Shown here one piece after another: positions 24,721 to 32,832 of a stretch of DNA of 48,530 nt. The notes under the pieces are model-generated. The model did not search any database. It was not told where the DNA came from and was given only the letters and a program-made list of their open reading frames with translations. The stretch comes from JANXUC01 sp043782485 (lineage in GTDB: Bacteria; Acidobacteriota; Terriglobia; Terriglobales; Acidobacteriaceae): assembly GCA_043782485.1 (NCBI GenBank), contig JAYWAL010000015.1, forward strand, positions 1 to 48,530, in the 5' to 3' direction. Within the stretch, counting starts at the first letter, position 1. The number at the start of each line of letters is the position of its first letter. Made by a program: the position numbers and the translations under genes.

Positions 24721-26709
24721 CTATGCCATTTGCTGGCGTCCCTGAATCTCAATAAACACATTCACCAGCGCCACCGCCGCCGGAGTCACCCCGGGAATGC
24801 CGCTGGCTTGCGCCAAAGTTCTGGGCCGGACGTGGGCCAACTTTTCCTGCATTTCGCGCGAAAGCCCGCTAACCGTTCCATAATCGAACCACACGGGAAT
24901 CGTCCGCTGCTCGGCCTTCTTCAGCCGCTCAATGGCCTTATGCTGCTGGTCGAGATAGCCAGCATACTTAATCTCGGTTTCCACGGATTTCAAGTCATTG
25001 CGAAGCCACACGGCGGATGACACCCCGTTCTGGTTCAGCAACTCAGGCGCAAGTTCGCGCAGAATGGGAATCAGAAACTCAATCTTAACTTCCGGGCGCT
25101 TCAGGAGCTGCGCCAGCGTCTGGCCAATGGCAGGTTGCAGATCAACCGCGTCCCCGGCGACCGCGCTTCCCAGCACCTGCAGCATCTCCCGCGAGGGCCG
25201 TGTCTTTTCCAGAAAAGCCTTCAGCGTCTTCAAGCGCGCCTGCTTGGCTTCATAGTCCGCCCAGTCTGTGTCGCTGATCAGTCCAACGCGCCGCCCCAGT
25301 GGTGTCAACCGCTGGTCAGCGTTGTCGATGCGCAAGTGTAGGCGAAACTCGGCCCGCGACGTAAACATGCGATACGGCTCATTGGTGCCCTTGGAAATCA
25401 GGTCGTCGATGAGAATCGCCGTGTATCCGTCGGAGCGGTTCAGAATCAGCGGCGGTTCGCCCTTCAGCTTCAGCGCCGCGTTGATCCCGGCCATCAATCC
25501 CTGGCATGCCGCTTCTTCATAGCCGCTCGTCCCATTGATCTGCCCAGCCAGAAACAGGCCCGCGATTTTCTTCGTTTCCAGCGTCCGTTCCAGTTCCGTT
25601 GGATCAATGGAGTCGTACTCGATAGCGTAGCCGGGTCGCATCATCTCCGCCGCTTCCAGCCCCGGAATCGAATGAATCGCCGCGAGCTGCACCTCAATCG
25701 GCAACGATGTGCTCATGCCATTCACGTAAATTTCGTGCGTGTTCAAACCCTCGGGTTCCAGAAACAACTGATGCTGGAGCTTCTCCGGAAACTTGACGAT
25801 CTTGTCTTCAATCGACGGACAATACCGCGGCCCCTTCGACTGAATCTGCCCGCTATACATGGGCGAGCGGTGTACGTTCTCGCGAATAATGCGATGCGTC
25901 TCTTCCGTCGTTGACGCAATGTAGCAAGGAACTTGCGAATCATGGTGCGCCACTTGCTTCGTGCGAAAACTAAATGGCGTCGGCTCCACATCGCCCGGTT
26001 GCACCTCAAAGCGCGACCAGTCAATCGATCGCCCATCCAATCGCGGCGGCGTTCCAGTCTTGAGACGGCATCCGCGCAGACCCAAATTCTTCAGCGCCTC
26101 GCCCAACAAGACCGCCGCAGGCTCCCCGGAGCGCCCCGCTGGATACTGCTGCTCCCCGCAGTGAATCAAGCCATTCAAAAATGTTCCAGTCGTAATAATC
26201 ACAGCCCGCGCGGAAACCTGCCGTCCGTCCCGCAGCGAAAGGCCGCGCGCTATTCGTGAGGCTAGGTTCGCACCCTCCGAACGCCCGAGGGCGGCCGTTC
26301 CCACGTGATCCTGTTCAAGAATCAGCCCAATGACTTCCGCCTGTTTGATCTTCAGATTCGGCTGCGCTTCCAGCATCTCGCGCATCTTCAGCCGGTAAGC
26401 CTGCTTGTCGCACTGCGCCCGCGGCGACCACACCGCCGGCCCCCGCGAAGTATTCAGCAGCCGAAACTGTATCCCCACCGCATCCGTAACCTCACCCATG
26501 ATGCCGCCGAGCGCATCCACTTCGCGCACCAAGTGCCCCTTGGCAATCCCGCCAATCGCCGGATTGCACGACATCTGCGCGATCAAATCCACATTCAGCG
26601 TAAAAAGCGCAGTCTGCAACCCCATCCGCGCACACGCCATCGCCGCCTCGCAACCGGCATGCCCGGCTCCGACGACGACGACATCGAAATGTTCTGTGAA
26701 GGCTGGCAT
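24721..26709 (-). CDS. mnmG: tRNA uridine-5-carboxymethylaminomethyl modification enzyme
   Basis: The FAD-binding partner of MnmE that installs cmnm5 on U34 of several tRNAs. From MPAFTEHFDVVVVGAGHAGCEAA at 26709 the protein has 662 residues, normal for the family; an ATG at 26733 is an alternative. The dinucleotide motif VGAGHAG, the segment SCNPAIGGIAKGHLVREVDALGG, the insertion-domain motif KTGTPPRLDGRSIDW and the NGTSGYEEAACQGLMAGINAALK motif are all diagnostic. The C-terminal helical domain ends near ARLPGVTPAA-like IPGVTPAAVALVNVFIEIQ. mnmE is not in the window. Confidence 0.97.
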   Translation of the reverse strand: MPAFTEHFDVVVVGAGHAGCEAAMACARMGLQTALFTLNVDLIAQMSCNPAIGGIAKGHLVREVDALGGIMGEVTDAVGIQFRLLNTSRGPAVWSPRAQCDKQAYRLKMREMLEAQPNLKIKQAEVIGLILEQDHVGTAALGRSEGANLASRIARGLSLRDGRQVSARAVIITTGTFLNGLIHCGEQQYPAGRSGEPAAVLLGEALKNLGLRGCRLKTGTPPRLDGRSIDWSRFEVQPGDVEPTPFSFRTKQVAHHDSQVPCYIASTTEETHRIIRENVHRSPMYSGQIQSKGPRYCPSIEDKIVKFPEKLQHQLFLEPEGLNTHEIYVNGMSTSLPIEVQLAAIHSIPGLEAAEMMRPGYAIEYDSIDPTELERTLETKKIAGLFLAGQINGTSGYEEAACQGLMAGINAALKLKGEPPLILNRSDGYTAILIDDLISKGTNEPYRMFTSRAEFRLHLRIDNADQRLTPLGRRVGLISDTDWADYEAKQARLKTLKAFLEKTRPSREMLQVLGSAVAGDAVDLQPAIGQTLAQLLKRPEVKIEFLIPILRELAPELLNQNGVSSAVWLRNDLKSVETEIKYAGYLDQQHKAIERLKKAEQRTIPVWFDYGTVSGLSREMQEKLAHVRPRTLAQASGIPGVTPAAVALVNVFIEIQGRQQMA

Positions 26710-26881
26710 GGCGGAAAAACTAACTGATTCCATTCTACATTCCCGCCCCCGAAACACCCGCGTGCAGGCGGCTCTCCGGCTGCTTTGGCGTGTGATCCCC
26801 ATCACTTGCTGGACCCGCTCAGCCTTTGTATAGTTATCTTTCGGTACCTTCGGAGTGCCGATGCAATCTTAAGGAGCGCAT

Positions 26882-27580
26882 ATGACAACCGCAGAATTTT
26901 CCGCCGAACTCGACACCCGAATCGCCAAGTTCGATCTCCTGTGCCACCCCTTTTACAAGGCCTGGTCGGATGGCCAGCTGACGCGCGAAGATCTCCGCGA
27001 ATATGCGCTGGACTATTACGAGCATGTGCGCTCGTTTCCCACGTATCTGGCGGAGCTAGCGTTGCGTCTGGACGAAGGCCACACGCGCCGGGCGGTGCTG
27101 GCGAACATGGGCGAGGAAATGGGCCACGAGAAGGGCAAGCCTTCTGGACCTTCGCACGCCGAGCTGTGGATGGATTTCGCCGAAGGCATGGGCGCGGGCA
27201 AGGAATTTGCCCGGCCTGGGTTGAATGAGATCAAGGAATTGGTCCGGCATTTTAACGACGTGGCCAGCGAAGGCTCCGTCGAGGAAGCACTAGCCGCTTT
27301 CTACGCGTACGAATCGCAGGTCCCCCGCATCGCCACGGAAAAAGAACGCGGCCTGCGCGCATGGTACGGAGCGGACGACAAGACTTGCAGCTACTTTACT
27401 CTGCACCAGACTGCGGACGTCTATCACGCCAACGTGTGGAAGAAGTTACTGGAAAAGCAAGTTGCGGACAATCCTGCGATGGCGGAAAAGGCCTTAGCGG
27501 CGGGCGAAGCGGCCGCAGCCCAGTTGTGGGGAGCGCTCGATGGAATGGAACGCCGTCGGCAGAGCGCTGTCGCAGCGTAG
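26882..27580 (+). CDS. CADD-family putative pABA-forming oxidase
   Basis: A 232-residue heme-oxygenase-like diiron/dimetal protein. It aligns by eye with Chlamydia CADD: HPFYKAWSDGQLTREDLREYALDYYEH at the start, then Glu78/79, His92 (SHAELW), Glu144 (YESQVPRIA), His175, Asp179 and His182 (HQTADVYH), which match the metal ligands, and Lys154 in EKERG. CADD makes p-aminobenzoate for folate by sacrificing one of its own tyrosines; the tyrosines at 25, 41, 45 and 46 are present here. The start at 26882 has AAGGAG six bases upstream. No folate genes are adjacent. A TenA-type role is the less likely alternative. Confidence 0.9.
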   Translation: MTTAEFSAELDTRIAKFDLLCHPFYKAWSDGQLTREDLREYALDYYEHVRSFPTYLAELALRLDEGHTRRAVLANMGEEMGHEKGKPSGPSHAELWMDFAEGMGAGKEFARPGLNEIKELVRHFNDVASEGSVEEALAAFYAYESQVPRIATEKERGLRAWYGADDKTCSYFTLHQTADVYHANVWKKLLEKQVADNPAMAEKALAAGEAAAAQLWGALDGMERRRQSAVAA

Positions 27581-27607
27581 AAACAGTCTTATAAATGGTC
27601 TTTGGTA

Positions 27608-27726
27608 GATCACGGCTTTACAGGCTGCTGAAAAAATCGATTTAGCCATGGCTCTTGGGCGGCGCAGCACTTCCGTGCTGCGATAACTCCCTTGTAATGA
27701 GTGGGCTTTAGCCCCGCAGGTAAAGG
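27608..27726. repeat. Dispersed palindromic repeat element (copy 1)
   Basis: Non-coding element with the palindromes GCAGCACTTCCGTGCTGC and GGGCTTTAGCCCC separated by about 30 bases. The same order of motifs recurs at 38598-38813 and 48235-48530, identifying a dispersed family. Confidence 0.7.
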
Positions 27727-27783
27727 CTGCCCGAGCGGCGAACGATTTATGAGGCTAGCTCTAGAGTTTTCTGCCAGATTAGT

Positions 27784-27816
27784 AAAAGCCATCGAGTTCC
27801 ATCGATGGCTTTTTTC
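27784..27816. terminator. Bidirectional terminator between CADD gene and moaA
   Basis: AAAAGCCATCGA / TCGATGGCTTTT forms a perfect 12-bp stem with loop GTTCCA and is flanked by T-runs on either strand. It serves the two convergent genes. Confidence 0.9.
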
Positions 27817-27858
27817 TTTGCCCGGCAGGCGAGGGCACCTGCCGCCACTCCAGCGTTT

Positions 27859-28848
27859 TCACCCGCCGATATGAACCATAGTTCTCGAAGCCGGAACAAA
27901 ATCCGGCTCGCCGATGTGGTGCCGCGCTTCTTTTTTCGCAATTACGTCTTCGATGAAGCGCACACATTCGCCATCGTCGGCACCCCGTCGCATAAGTTCA
28001 TACAAATCATGATCCCAAACCGAGAACAAGCACGTGCGAATCTTGCCATCGGAAGTAATCCGCACGCGGCTGCACTGCCCGCAGAAAGGCATCGACACCG
28101 GCGCGATGATGCCGACCTCGCCGCTACCGTCATCAAACCGGTATTTCCGCGCCGTCTCGCTGCGCTCATGCGGAATCTCCACCAGCGGGCGATACGCGCT
28201 CATGGTCGTGACGATTTCCTGCAAGGTCACAACTTTATCCACCGACCACGCCCGGTCCTCCTCCAGCGGCATGAATTCAATGAAGCGGACAACCACGCCT
28301 TCCTCGCGCGCGAATTTCCCCAGCGGAACAATTTGACCTTCGTTAAAACCACGCAGCAGTACGCAGTTCACTTTCACCGGATCCAGCCCCGCCCGCCGCG
28401 CCGCGCGAATTCCAGCCACCACATTGGCGAAGCCGTTCGGCACGCGCGTAATGCGGGCAAACAGCTCCGGCTCAACGGCATCCAGGCTCACGGTCACGCG
28501 GCCCAGGCCCGCATCTTTCAGCGGCTGCGCCAAATCCGCCAGCAAGTCCCCGTTCGTCGTCAGCGCAATGTCGGGTGCTGTTCCTTTCAAGGTACGCAGC
28601 TTCGCAACCTGGCGGACAAACTCCACCAATCCATTCCGCAGCAGCGGCTCGCCGCCGGTCAGCCGAATCTTGGTGACGCCCAATCCGACAAACAGCCTGG
28701 CCATGCGCAGATATTCGTCGAATGCCAACTCCGCATACGCTGGCCCATCTGTTCCCGTGCGGCAATAGACGCACTTGTAGTTGCACCGATCCGTGATAGA
28801 AATCCGGAGATCGGAAATAGCGCGCCCGTATTTGTCAGTCAGGGGCAT
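27859..28848 (-). CDS. moaA: GTP 3',8-cyclase (molybdenum cofactor biosynthesis)
   Basis: A radical-SAM enzyme that, with MoaC, turns GTP into cPMP in molybdopterin synthesis. The protein from the ATG at 28848 has 329 residues (MPLTDKYGRAISDLRISITDR). The N-terminal Cys-x3-Cys-x2-Cys (CNYKCVYC) binds the SAM cluster; the C-terminal cluster motif is CGQCSRVRITSDGKIRTC; and the terminal Gly-Gly (HIGG) needed for activity is present. The reading frame stays open to 29070, but that stretch is a structured leader, not protein. moaC, moeA and other moa genes are not adjacent. Confidence 0.96.
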   Translation of the reverse strand: MPLTDKYGRAISDLRISITDRCNYKCVYCRTGTDGPAYAELAFDEYLRMARLFVGLGVTKIRLTGGEPLLRNGLVEFVRQVAKLRTLKGTAPDIALTTNGDLLADLAQPLKDAGLGRVTVSLDAVEPELFARITRVPNGFANVVAGIRAARRAGLDPVKVNCVLLRGFNEGQIVPLGKFAREEGVVVRFIEFMPLEEDRAWSVDKVVTLQEIVTTMSAYRPLVEIPHERSETARKYRFDDGSGEVGIIAPVSMPFCGQCSRVRITSDGKIRTCLFSVWDHDLYELMRRGADDGECVRFIEDVIAKKEARHHIGEPDFVPASRTMVHIGG

Positions 28849-28870
28849 AATAAAATTTTGAGCTTTCGGG

Positions 28871-28896
28871 AAAAAAGGCAGGCGGGCCAAAGCCCG
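28871..28896 (-). terminator. Terminator-like hairpin just upstream of moaA
   Basis: On the minus strand CGGGC-UUUG-GCCCG is followed by CCUGCC and UUUUUU, ending 23 bases before the moaA start. Its position between the structured leader and the start codon is that of an attenuator. The stem is only five base pairs and six bases separate it from the U-run, so the call is tentative. Confidence 0.35.
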
Positions 28897-28909
28897 TGAG
28901 CGTTTTCTT

Positions 28910-29075
28910 TCCAAAGACCCTCGCCAAACCGCCAAAGGCCGGGAGGCAAAGACGTTTCCGTCAATACCCTTGGAGGCCGAAGCCTCACCGCTGCCGCGCC
29001 ATGGTATCCCGTAGGCGGAGGCAGTCGAAAACCGCAACTTGATTATCCCGGTTGGGCCGGGGAGTTGCAAGCTGG
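28910..29075 (-). ncRNA. Structured leader RNA of moaA, candidate riboswitch
   Basis: Minus-strand transcript with several hairpins: GCAACU/AGUUGC (29034-29039, 29063-29068) enclosing CCCGG/CCGGG; CUGCC/GGCAG plus CGCC/GGCG (28991-29024); GAGGC-UUCG-GCCUC (28973-28986); and GACG-GAAA-CGUC (28951-28962). The UUCG and GNRA loops have the stable orientation only on this strand. The GCCUCCCG segment after the GNRA hairpin resembles the E. coli moaA Moco RNA, recalled from memory. A Moco-type riboswitch is therefore possible but not shown. Confidence 0.4.
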
Positions 29076-29147
29076 CACCACCTGGTTACCTAAGTGACCT
29101 GAGATTTTGCGACTGATTTGGAGACAATGGTCGCTAGGGAGATCTCT

Positions 29148-29558
29148 ATGACGCTAAAACAATCAGGTACCTGGATGGCTCTGGGAGTCCTTGCAGTTTG
29201 TCTGACTGGTTGCACGTCGGACGCTGCCCGGGAACGGCAGCAACAGAGGGAAGCCGCGCGCCAGGTTGCGGAAGACGACCAGACCACGCAAGACCAGCAA
29301 AACACCGAATTTGCTGACCGCGCCATCATGCTGCAAGCACAGGAGAAGCTGGACGCGGTCGAGCAGAAGCGCACCAAAAATGTTTACGCTCATTCCTGCC
29401 GCAAGGTGAACATGGCGAGCTATGCGTTGAATGCGTCCAGCGTCGATACTAGCCAATGTTCCGCTGAACAGTTGAAACTGGAACAGGAAGCGGAAAAGAG
29501 TCAAATGTTCGAGAAGGCATTTCAGAGCGTGAAAGACAATAACGGGAACGCCCGGTAG
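29148..29558 (+). CDS. Small putative lipoprotein
   Basis: A 136-residue protein with a lipoprotein signal: MTLKQSGTWMALGVLAVCLTGC with lipobox Leu-Thr-Gly-Cys and Cys22 as the acylation site. The ATG at 29148 follows AGGGAG. The rest is polar and helical, rich in Gln/Glu/Arg, with no recognised domain and two further cysteines. It is probably an envelope lipoprotein of unknown role and is the only plus-strand gene between moaA and the ETF:quinone oxidoreductase. Confidence 0.75.
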   Translation: MTLKQSGTWMALGVLAVCLTGCTSDAARERQQQREAARQVAEDDQTTQDQQNTEFADRAIMLQAQEKLDAVEQKRTKNVYAHSCRKVNMASYALNASSVDTSQCSAEQLKLEQEAEKSQMFEKAFQSVKDNNGNAR

Positions 29559-29615
29559 AATTCGTCTGGAAGCCGACTTGCAAGATCGCGCGGACAGAAG
29601 TGACCGGCCACAGAA

Positions 29616-31343
29616 TCACATGCCGTCGTAATTCGGCCCGCCGCCACCTTCCGGCGGAACCCAGGTAATAATCTGGTACGGGTCCATGATGTCGCAGGTC
29701 TTGCAGTGCACGCAATTCGCGGCGTTCAGGCTGATGTGTTTGGGGCTGACGGTGCCAGCGGGGTCGCTGGTAGCTTCCACCATTTCGTAGACGTTGGCCG
29801 GGCAGAAGTGCGTGCAAGGGTTGCCGAACTCTTTCGTACAGCGGGTATTGCAGATGTCGGTGTCGGCAATGACCAGGTGCGCTGGCTGGTCGTCTTCGTG
29901 TTTCGTTCCGGAATGATAAATATCGGTCAGTTTATCGAAGGTGAGCTTGCCGTCGCCTTTGGCGTCGCCGAGAAGGCGCTCTTCCTCACCGCCATCGAGA
30001 GGGAGCGCAGCCAGCGGTTCCAGGTTCTCGTGACCGGCATGCGACGGATAGCGGGCGTGCAAGCCCCGGCCGAAGGTGACCTGTTGCAACGCCGTGTGAA
30101 TCAGCCCCGCGTAAAAGCCCTTCTCGAAGCCCTGATGGAAGTTGCGGACTTTCCACAGTTCTTCTTTGATCCAACTTTGCTCAATACGTTTCGGATACAG
30201 GCCAAGTGTCTTGGAGGAAGAATCGCTCTTGCGCAGGGCGTCAAAGGCGGTCTGCGCGGCGATCATGCCACTCTTCATGGCCAGGTGAATGCCCTTAAGC
30301 CGCGCCGAGTTCAGAAAGCCTGCGGAATCGCCGGTGATCATAAAGCCATCGCCAGCCAATGCGGGCAGCGCCCACCAGCCCCCATAGGGCAGCGTCTTTG
30401 CTCCGTACCGGATCATGCTGCCGCCCTCCAGCATTTTCGCAATGAACGGATGCCGCTTGAATTCCTGCAACACGCGCTGCGGGTCCAGCCGCGGGTCTTC
30501 GTAATCGAGTCCGGTGACGAAGCCCAGCGAAATGATGTTGTCTTTGCCGCCGTAAATCCACGCCCCTCCATATTCTTTTGCAGTCAGCGGATAGCCCATC
30601 GTGTAAATCACTTCGCCCGGGGCGATGCGCCCAGCGGGCAACTCCCAGAGTTCTTTCACTCCAACGCCATAGGTCTGCGGATTGGAGTTGCGCGCCAGAT
30701 CAAACCTGGCAACGAGCTGCTTGGTCAACGATCCACGCCCGCCTTCAGCCAGAATTGTGACTTTGGAACTAATATCGTACCCGGGCTCGAAGTTGGATTT
30801 CTTTTCGTTCTGCTTATCAACGCCCTTATCATCCGTCCGCACACCCGCCACCCGACTACCGTCATACAGCAATTCCGAGCCGGCAAAGCCCGTAAAAACG
30901 GTGATGCCCGCCGCCTCCACCTTTTCCGCCATCCATTTCACAAAACGATTAATGGAAATCACATAGTTGCCATGATCCTGCAACGGCGGCGGCGTGACGG
31001 GCAGCTTAAAGTGGCCAGTGGGCGTGAGGTAGTGAACGGCTTCCTTGTCGACCGTGGCTTCGATGGGCGCTTCGGTTTCAAATCCCGGAAGCAGTTCGCG
31101 CATGGCGCGCGGGTCGAGCAAAGCGCCGGAAAGGCAATGCTGGCCGGCTTCGCGGGCTTTTTCCAATACAAAGATGTTTTCCTTGCTGAGCGGGGCGTCG
31201 GGATGGATGGCGTTATGTTCGTCGATCAACTGCGAAAGGCGCAGGGCGCAGGCCATGCCAGCGGGGCCGCCGCCGACGATGACAACGTCGGCTTCCATAG
31301 TCGGGCGATCAGCAACTTCGAGCGGTTTGCGAAAGGTAAGCAT
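29616..31343 (-). CDS. Electron transfer flavoprotein:ubiquinone oxidoreductase
   Basis: A 575-residue membrane-associated flavoprotein that takes electrons from reduced ETF and gives them to the quinone pool. The FAD motif is VVIVGGGPAGMACALRL at 20-36; the ubiquinone-binding region includes GGWWALPALAGDGFMITGDSAG; and the C-terminal 4Fe-4S domain has ligands in NCVHCKTCDIMDP together with the cysteines around CNTRCTKEFGNPCTHFCPANVY. Length matches the mitochondrial and bacterial family. It lies downstream of etfB-etfA on the same strand, with an orphan HicB-like gene and a repeat unit between. It completes the route from acyl-CoA dehydrogenases to respiration. Confidence 0.96.
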   Translation of the reverse strand: MLTFRKPLEVADRPTMEADVVIVGGGPAGMACALRLSQLIDEHNAIHPDAPLSKENIFVLEKAREAGQHCLSGALLDPRAMRELLPGFETEAPIEATVDKEAVHYLTPTGHFKLPVTPPPLQDHGNYVISINRFVKWMAEKVEAAGITVFTGFAGSELLYDGSRVAGVRTDDKGVDKQNEKKSNFEPGYDISSKVTILAEGGRGSLTKQLVARFDLARNSNPQTYGVGVKELWELPAGRIAPGEVIYTMGYPLTAKEYGGAWIYGGKDNIISLGFVTGLDYEDPRLDPQRVLQEFKRHPFIAKMLEGGSMIRYGAKTLPYGGWWALPALAGDGFMITGDSAGFLNSARLKGIHLAMKSGMIAAQTAFDALRKSDSSSKTLGLYPKRIEQSWIKEELWKVRNFHQGFEKGFYAGLIHTALQQVTFGRGLHARYPSHAGHENLEPLAALPLDGGEEERLLGDAKGDGKLTFDKLTDIYHSGTKHEDDQPAHLVIADTDICNTRCTKEFGNPCTHFCPANVYEMVEATSDPAGTVSPKHISLNAANCVHCKTCDIMDPYQIITWVPPEGGGGPNYDGM

Positions 31344-31350
31344 AAGACTA

Positions 31351-31472
31351 GCAGCCCGTGGTGAAAGTAAGATTTGTATCAGGGCACGGCTTCAGCCGTC
31401 CCGTAAGTCCTGTATCTTCAGTCGCCTTTAGGCGCTGCGATTCAGAAAATTGAGGTTTTACCTCGGGCTGCT
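31351..31472. repeat. Single copy of the 118-bp palindromic repeat unit
   Basis: About 120 bp bounded by an inverted repeat GCAGCCCG/CGGGCTGC. Inside it shares GTATCAGG, a CACGGCTTCAGCCGT palindrome and GCCTTTAGGCGCTG with the units of the tandem array at 47489-48046. It lies between ETF-QO and the HicB-like gene, and the HicB stop codon falls at its edge. Confidence 0.7.
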
Positions 31473-31692
31473 AGGCAACCCGCACCTCTGCTTCTCGGAC
31501 AACCCTTGTTCCTTGGCGGGTCGGCTCAGCAAGTCTGCGATTCATGTCCAGAACGACTTCGACGGCCACGATCAAATTTTCGCGCGCATCCGCCAGGGAC
31601 TTGCCCTCGCGAAACCCTTCGACATATGCGGTGTAGCCCCCGCCTGCTTCCGCGGAGACTTCTTCAAATGAAGCTATCAACGTGACGCCCAT
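31471..31692 (-). CDS. Orphan HicB-family antitoxin-like protein
   Basis: A 73-residue protein with the HicB-like pattern: TLIASFEEVSAEAGGGYTAYVEGFREGKSLADARENLIVAVEVVLDMNRRLAEP. HicB antitoxins pair with the HicA RNase. No HicA frame is seen on either side; the gene is followed directly by a repeat unit. It starts nine bases after the etfA stop, embedded in the etf cluster. It may have been truncated or lost its toxin partner when the repeat arrived, which is inference. The ATG at 31692 sits after GGGAGG at some distance. Confidence 0.72.
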   Translation of the reverse strand: MGVTLIASFEEVSAEAGGGYTAYVEGFREGKSLADARENLIVAVEVVLDMNRRLAEPTRQGTRVVREAEVRVA

Positions 31693-31701
31693 ACGCGCGT
31701 T

Positions 31702-32700
31702 CTAACCTCCCGCCTTTGCCTTCTTAATCTCCTCGATCAACGGCGGCACAATGTCGAACAAATTCCCCACCACCGCCACATCAGCAATTTCAAAAATTGG
31801 TGCTTCGGAATCCTTATTAATCGCCACCACCGCTCGCGCCCCCTTCATGCCCACCAGATGCTGAATCGCCCCGCTGATGCCGAGCGCCAGATACAGCTTG
31901 GGCGAAACCGTCTGCCCAGATGACCCAATCTGGCGGTCCATGGGCAGCCACCCGTTGTCGCAAATGGGCCGTGATGCCGCGATTTCCCCACCTAAAGCTG
32001 TAGCGAGTTGCTGCGCAAGTTCAATGTTCTTCTGCTCTTTAATGCCTCTGCCAACCGACACAATGATGTCAGCCTGGGTCAGGTCCACGGCCTGCTTGGC
32101 TTCCTTGAACCACTCTTCCGGCTGGTTGCGCGCGGCCTCAAGAGTCACCGCAAACGCTTCCACGGGTGCAGAACCCGCTTCAGCTTTATCCCCGCGAAAA
32201 GCTCCGTTTTGGAACGTCGCGATCCAGGGCCCTTCCGATCCCGGCCCGTCCGATCCAAAGCTCACATCCGCAGAAAACTTCCCCTGAAACATCTGCCGCG
32301 TGAACAGCAACTTCCCCGCATCGTGCTTGTATCCCGTGCAGTCGCTGATCACGCATCGGCCCAGTTGCGTCGCCAGTTTCGGAGCGAAATCCCGAACCTG
32401 ATACGTGTGCGGCATCAACACCAGCTTCGGCTGCTTTGCGGCGATCAGCTGCTTCAGCGCAGCGGCGAACGCGTCAGGCGTATAGCGCTCCAGCTGCGGC
32501 GAGTCCACCGCGTAGACTTTCGCGAGCTTCTTCGTAGCCACTTCCGCGGCGACCGCGGCGACGTTGCCACCCACCACAGCCGCTTCCACACCCCACCCGG
32601 TATCCGCGGCAATTGCCTGCGCGGCGGCAATGGTCTCCCAGGAAACGCGGTTGAGCTTGCCCTGCTGCTGCTCGACGATAACGAGAATTGTGTCTGGCAT
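31702..32700 (-). CDS. etfA: Electron transfer flavoprotein subunit alpha
   Basis: The FAD-carrying subunit of ETF, 332 residues starting MPDTILVIVEQQQGKLNRVSWET at 32700 with GGAGTG upstream; the frame to 32805 reads through a palindrome and is rejected. The FAD-binding signature is GRGIKEQ at about 212-218 and continues as SRPICDNGWLPMDRQIGSSGQTVSPKLYLALGISGAIQHLVGM..., then INKDSEAPIFEIADVAVVGNL. Partner EtfB is encoded 132 bp upstream on the same strand. Confidence 0.96.
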   Translation of the reverse strand: MPDTILVIVEQQQGKLNRVSWETIAAAQAIAADTGWGVEAAVVGGNVAAVAAEVATKKLAKVYAVDSPQLERYTPDAFAAALKQLIAAKQPKLVLMPHTYQVRDFAPKLATQLGRCVISDCTGYKHDAGKLLFTRQMFQGKFSADVSFGSDGPGSEGPWIATFQNGAFRGDKAEAGSAPVEAFAVTLEAARNQPEEWFKEAKQAVDLTQADIIVSVGRGIKEQKNIELAQQLATALGGEIAASRPICDNGWLPMDRQIGSSGQTVSPKLYLALGISGAIQHLVGMKGARAVVAINKDSEAPIFEIADVAVVGNLFDIVPPLIEEIKKAKAGG

Positions 32701-32728
32701 CTGCTGCACTCCTAAACCTAAAGAAAGC

Positions 32729-32805
32729 TTGTCATCCCGACCAACGAGAGGGATTTGCAAGAAGTCTTGCGAAATCCAGATCCCTCCCGTTGGTCGGGAT
32801 GACAA
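32729..32805. repeat. Long intergenic palindrome between etfB and etfA
   Basis: Perfect 18-bp arms TTGTCATCCCGACCAACG (32729-32746) and its complement (32788-32805), with further internal pairs GGGAT/ATCCC and GCAAGA/TCTTGC. The whole folds into one long hairpin. Sequences starting TGTCATYCC recur at 18644, 38478 and 44484, so this is probably a dispersed element. It could act on transcript stability or termination inside the etf operon. Confidence 0.75.
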
Positions 32806-32832
32806 ACAAAAAATTACGACTAAAAACCGAAC

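Noticed and set aside
28921..29024. c-di-GMP-I riboswitch on the plus strand before the small lipoprotein gene
   Set aside because: CAAACC...GGGAGGCAAAG is similar to that aptamer, but the GAAA tetraloop and closing P1 stem are missing on this strand, and stable tetraloops form on the minus strand.
28849..29070. N-terminal extension of MoaA
   Set aside because: The extra 74 residues have no similarity to MoaA, and the DNA there forms several hairpins; MPLTDKYGRAISDLRIS is the usual MoaA start.
29706..31364. Plus-strand frame of 552 aa opposite ETF-QO
   Set aside because: Shadow frame; the minus strand encodes all ETF-QO motifs.
31376..31470. Hidden hicA toxin gene after hicB
   Set aside because: Both strands were read; only repeat sequence is found, and no frame resembles HicA.
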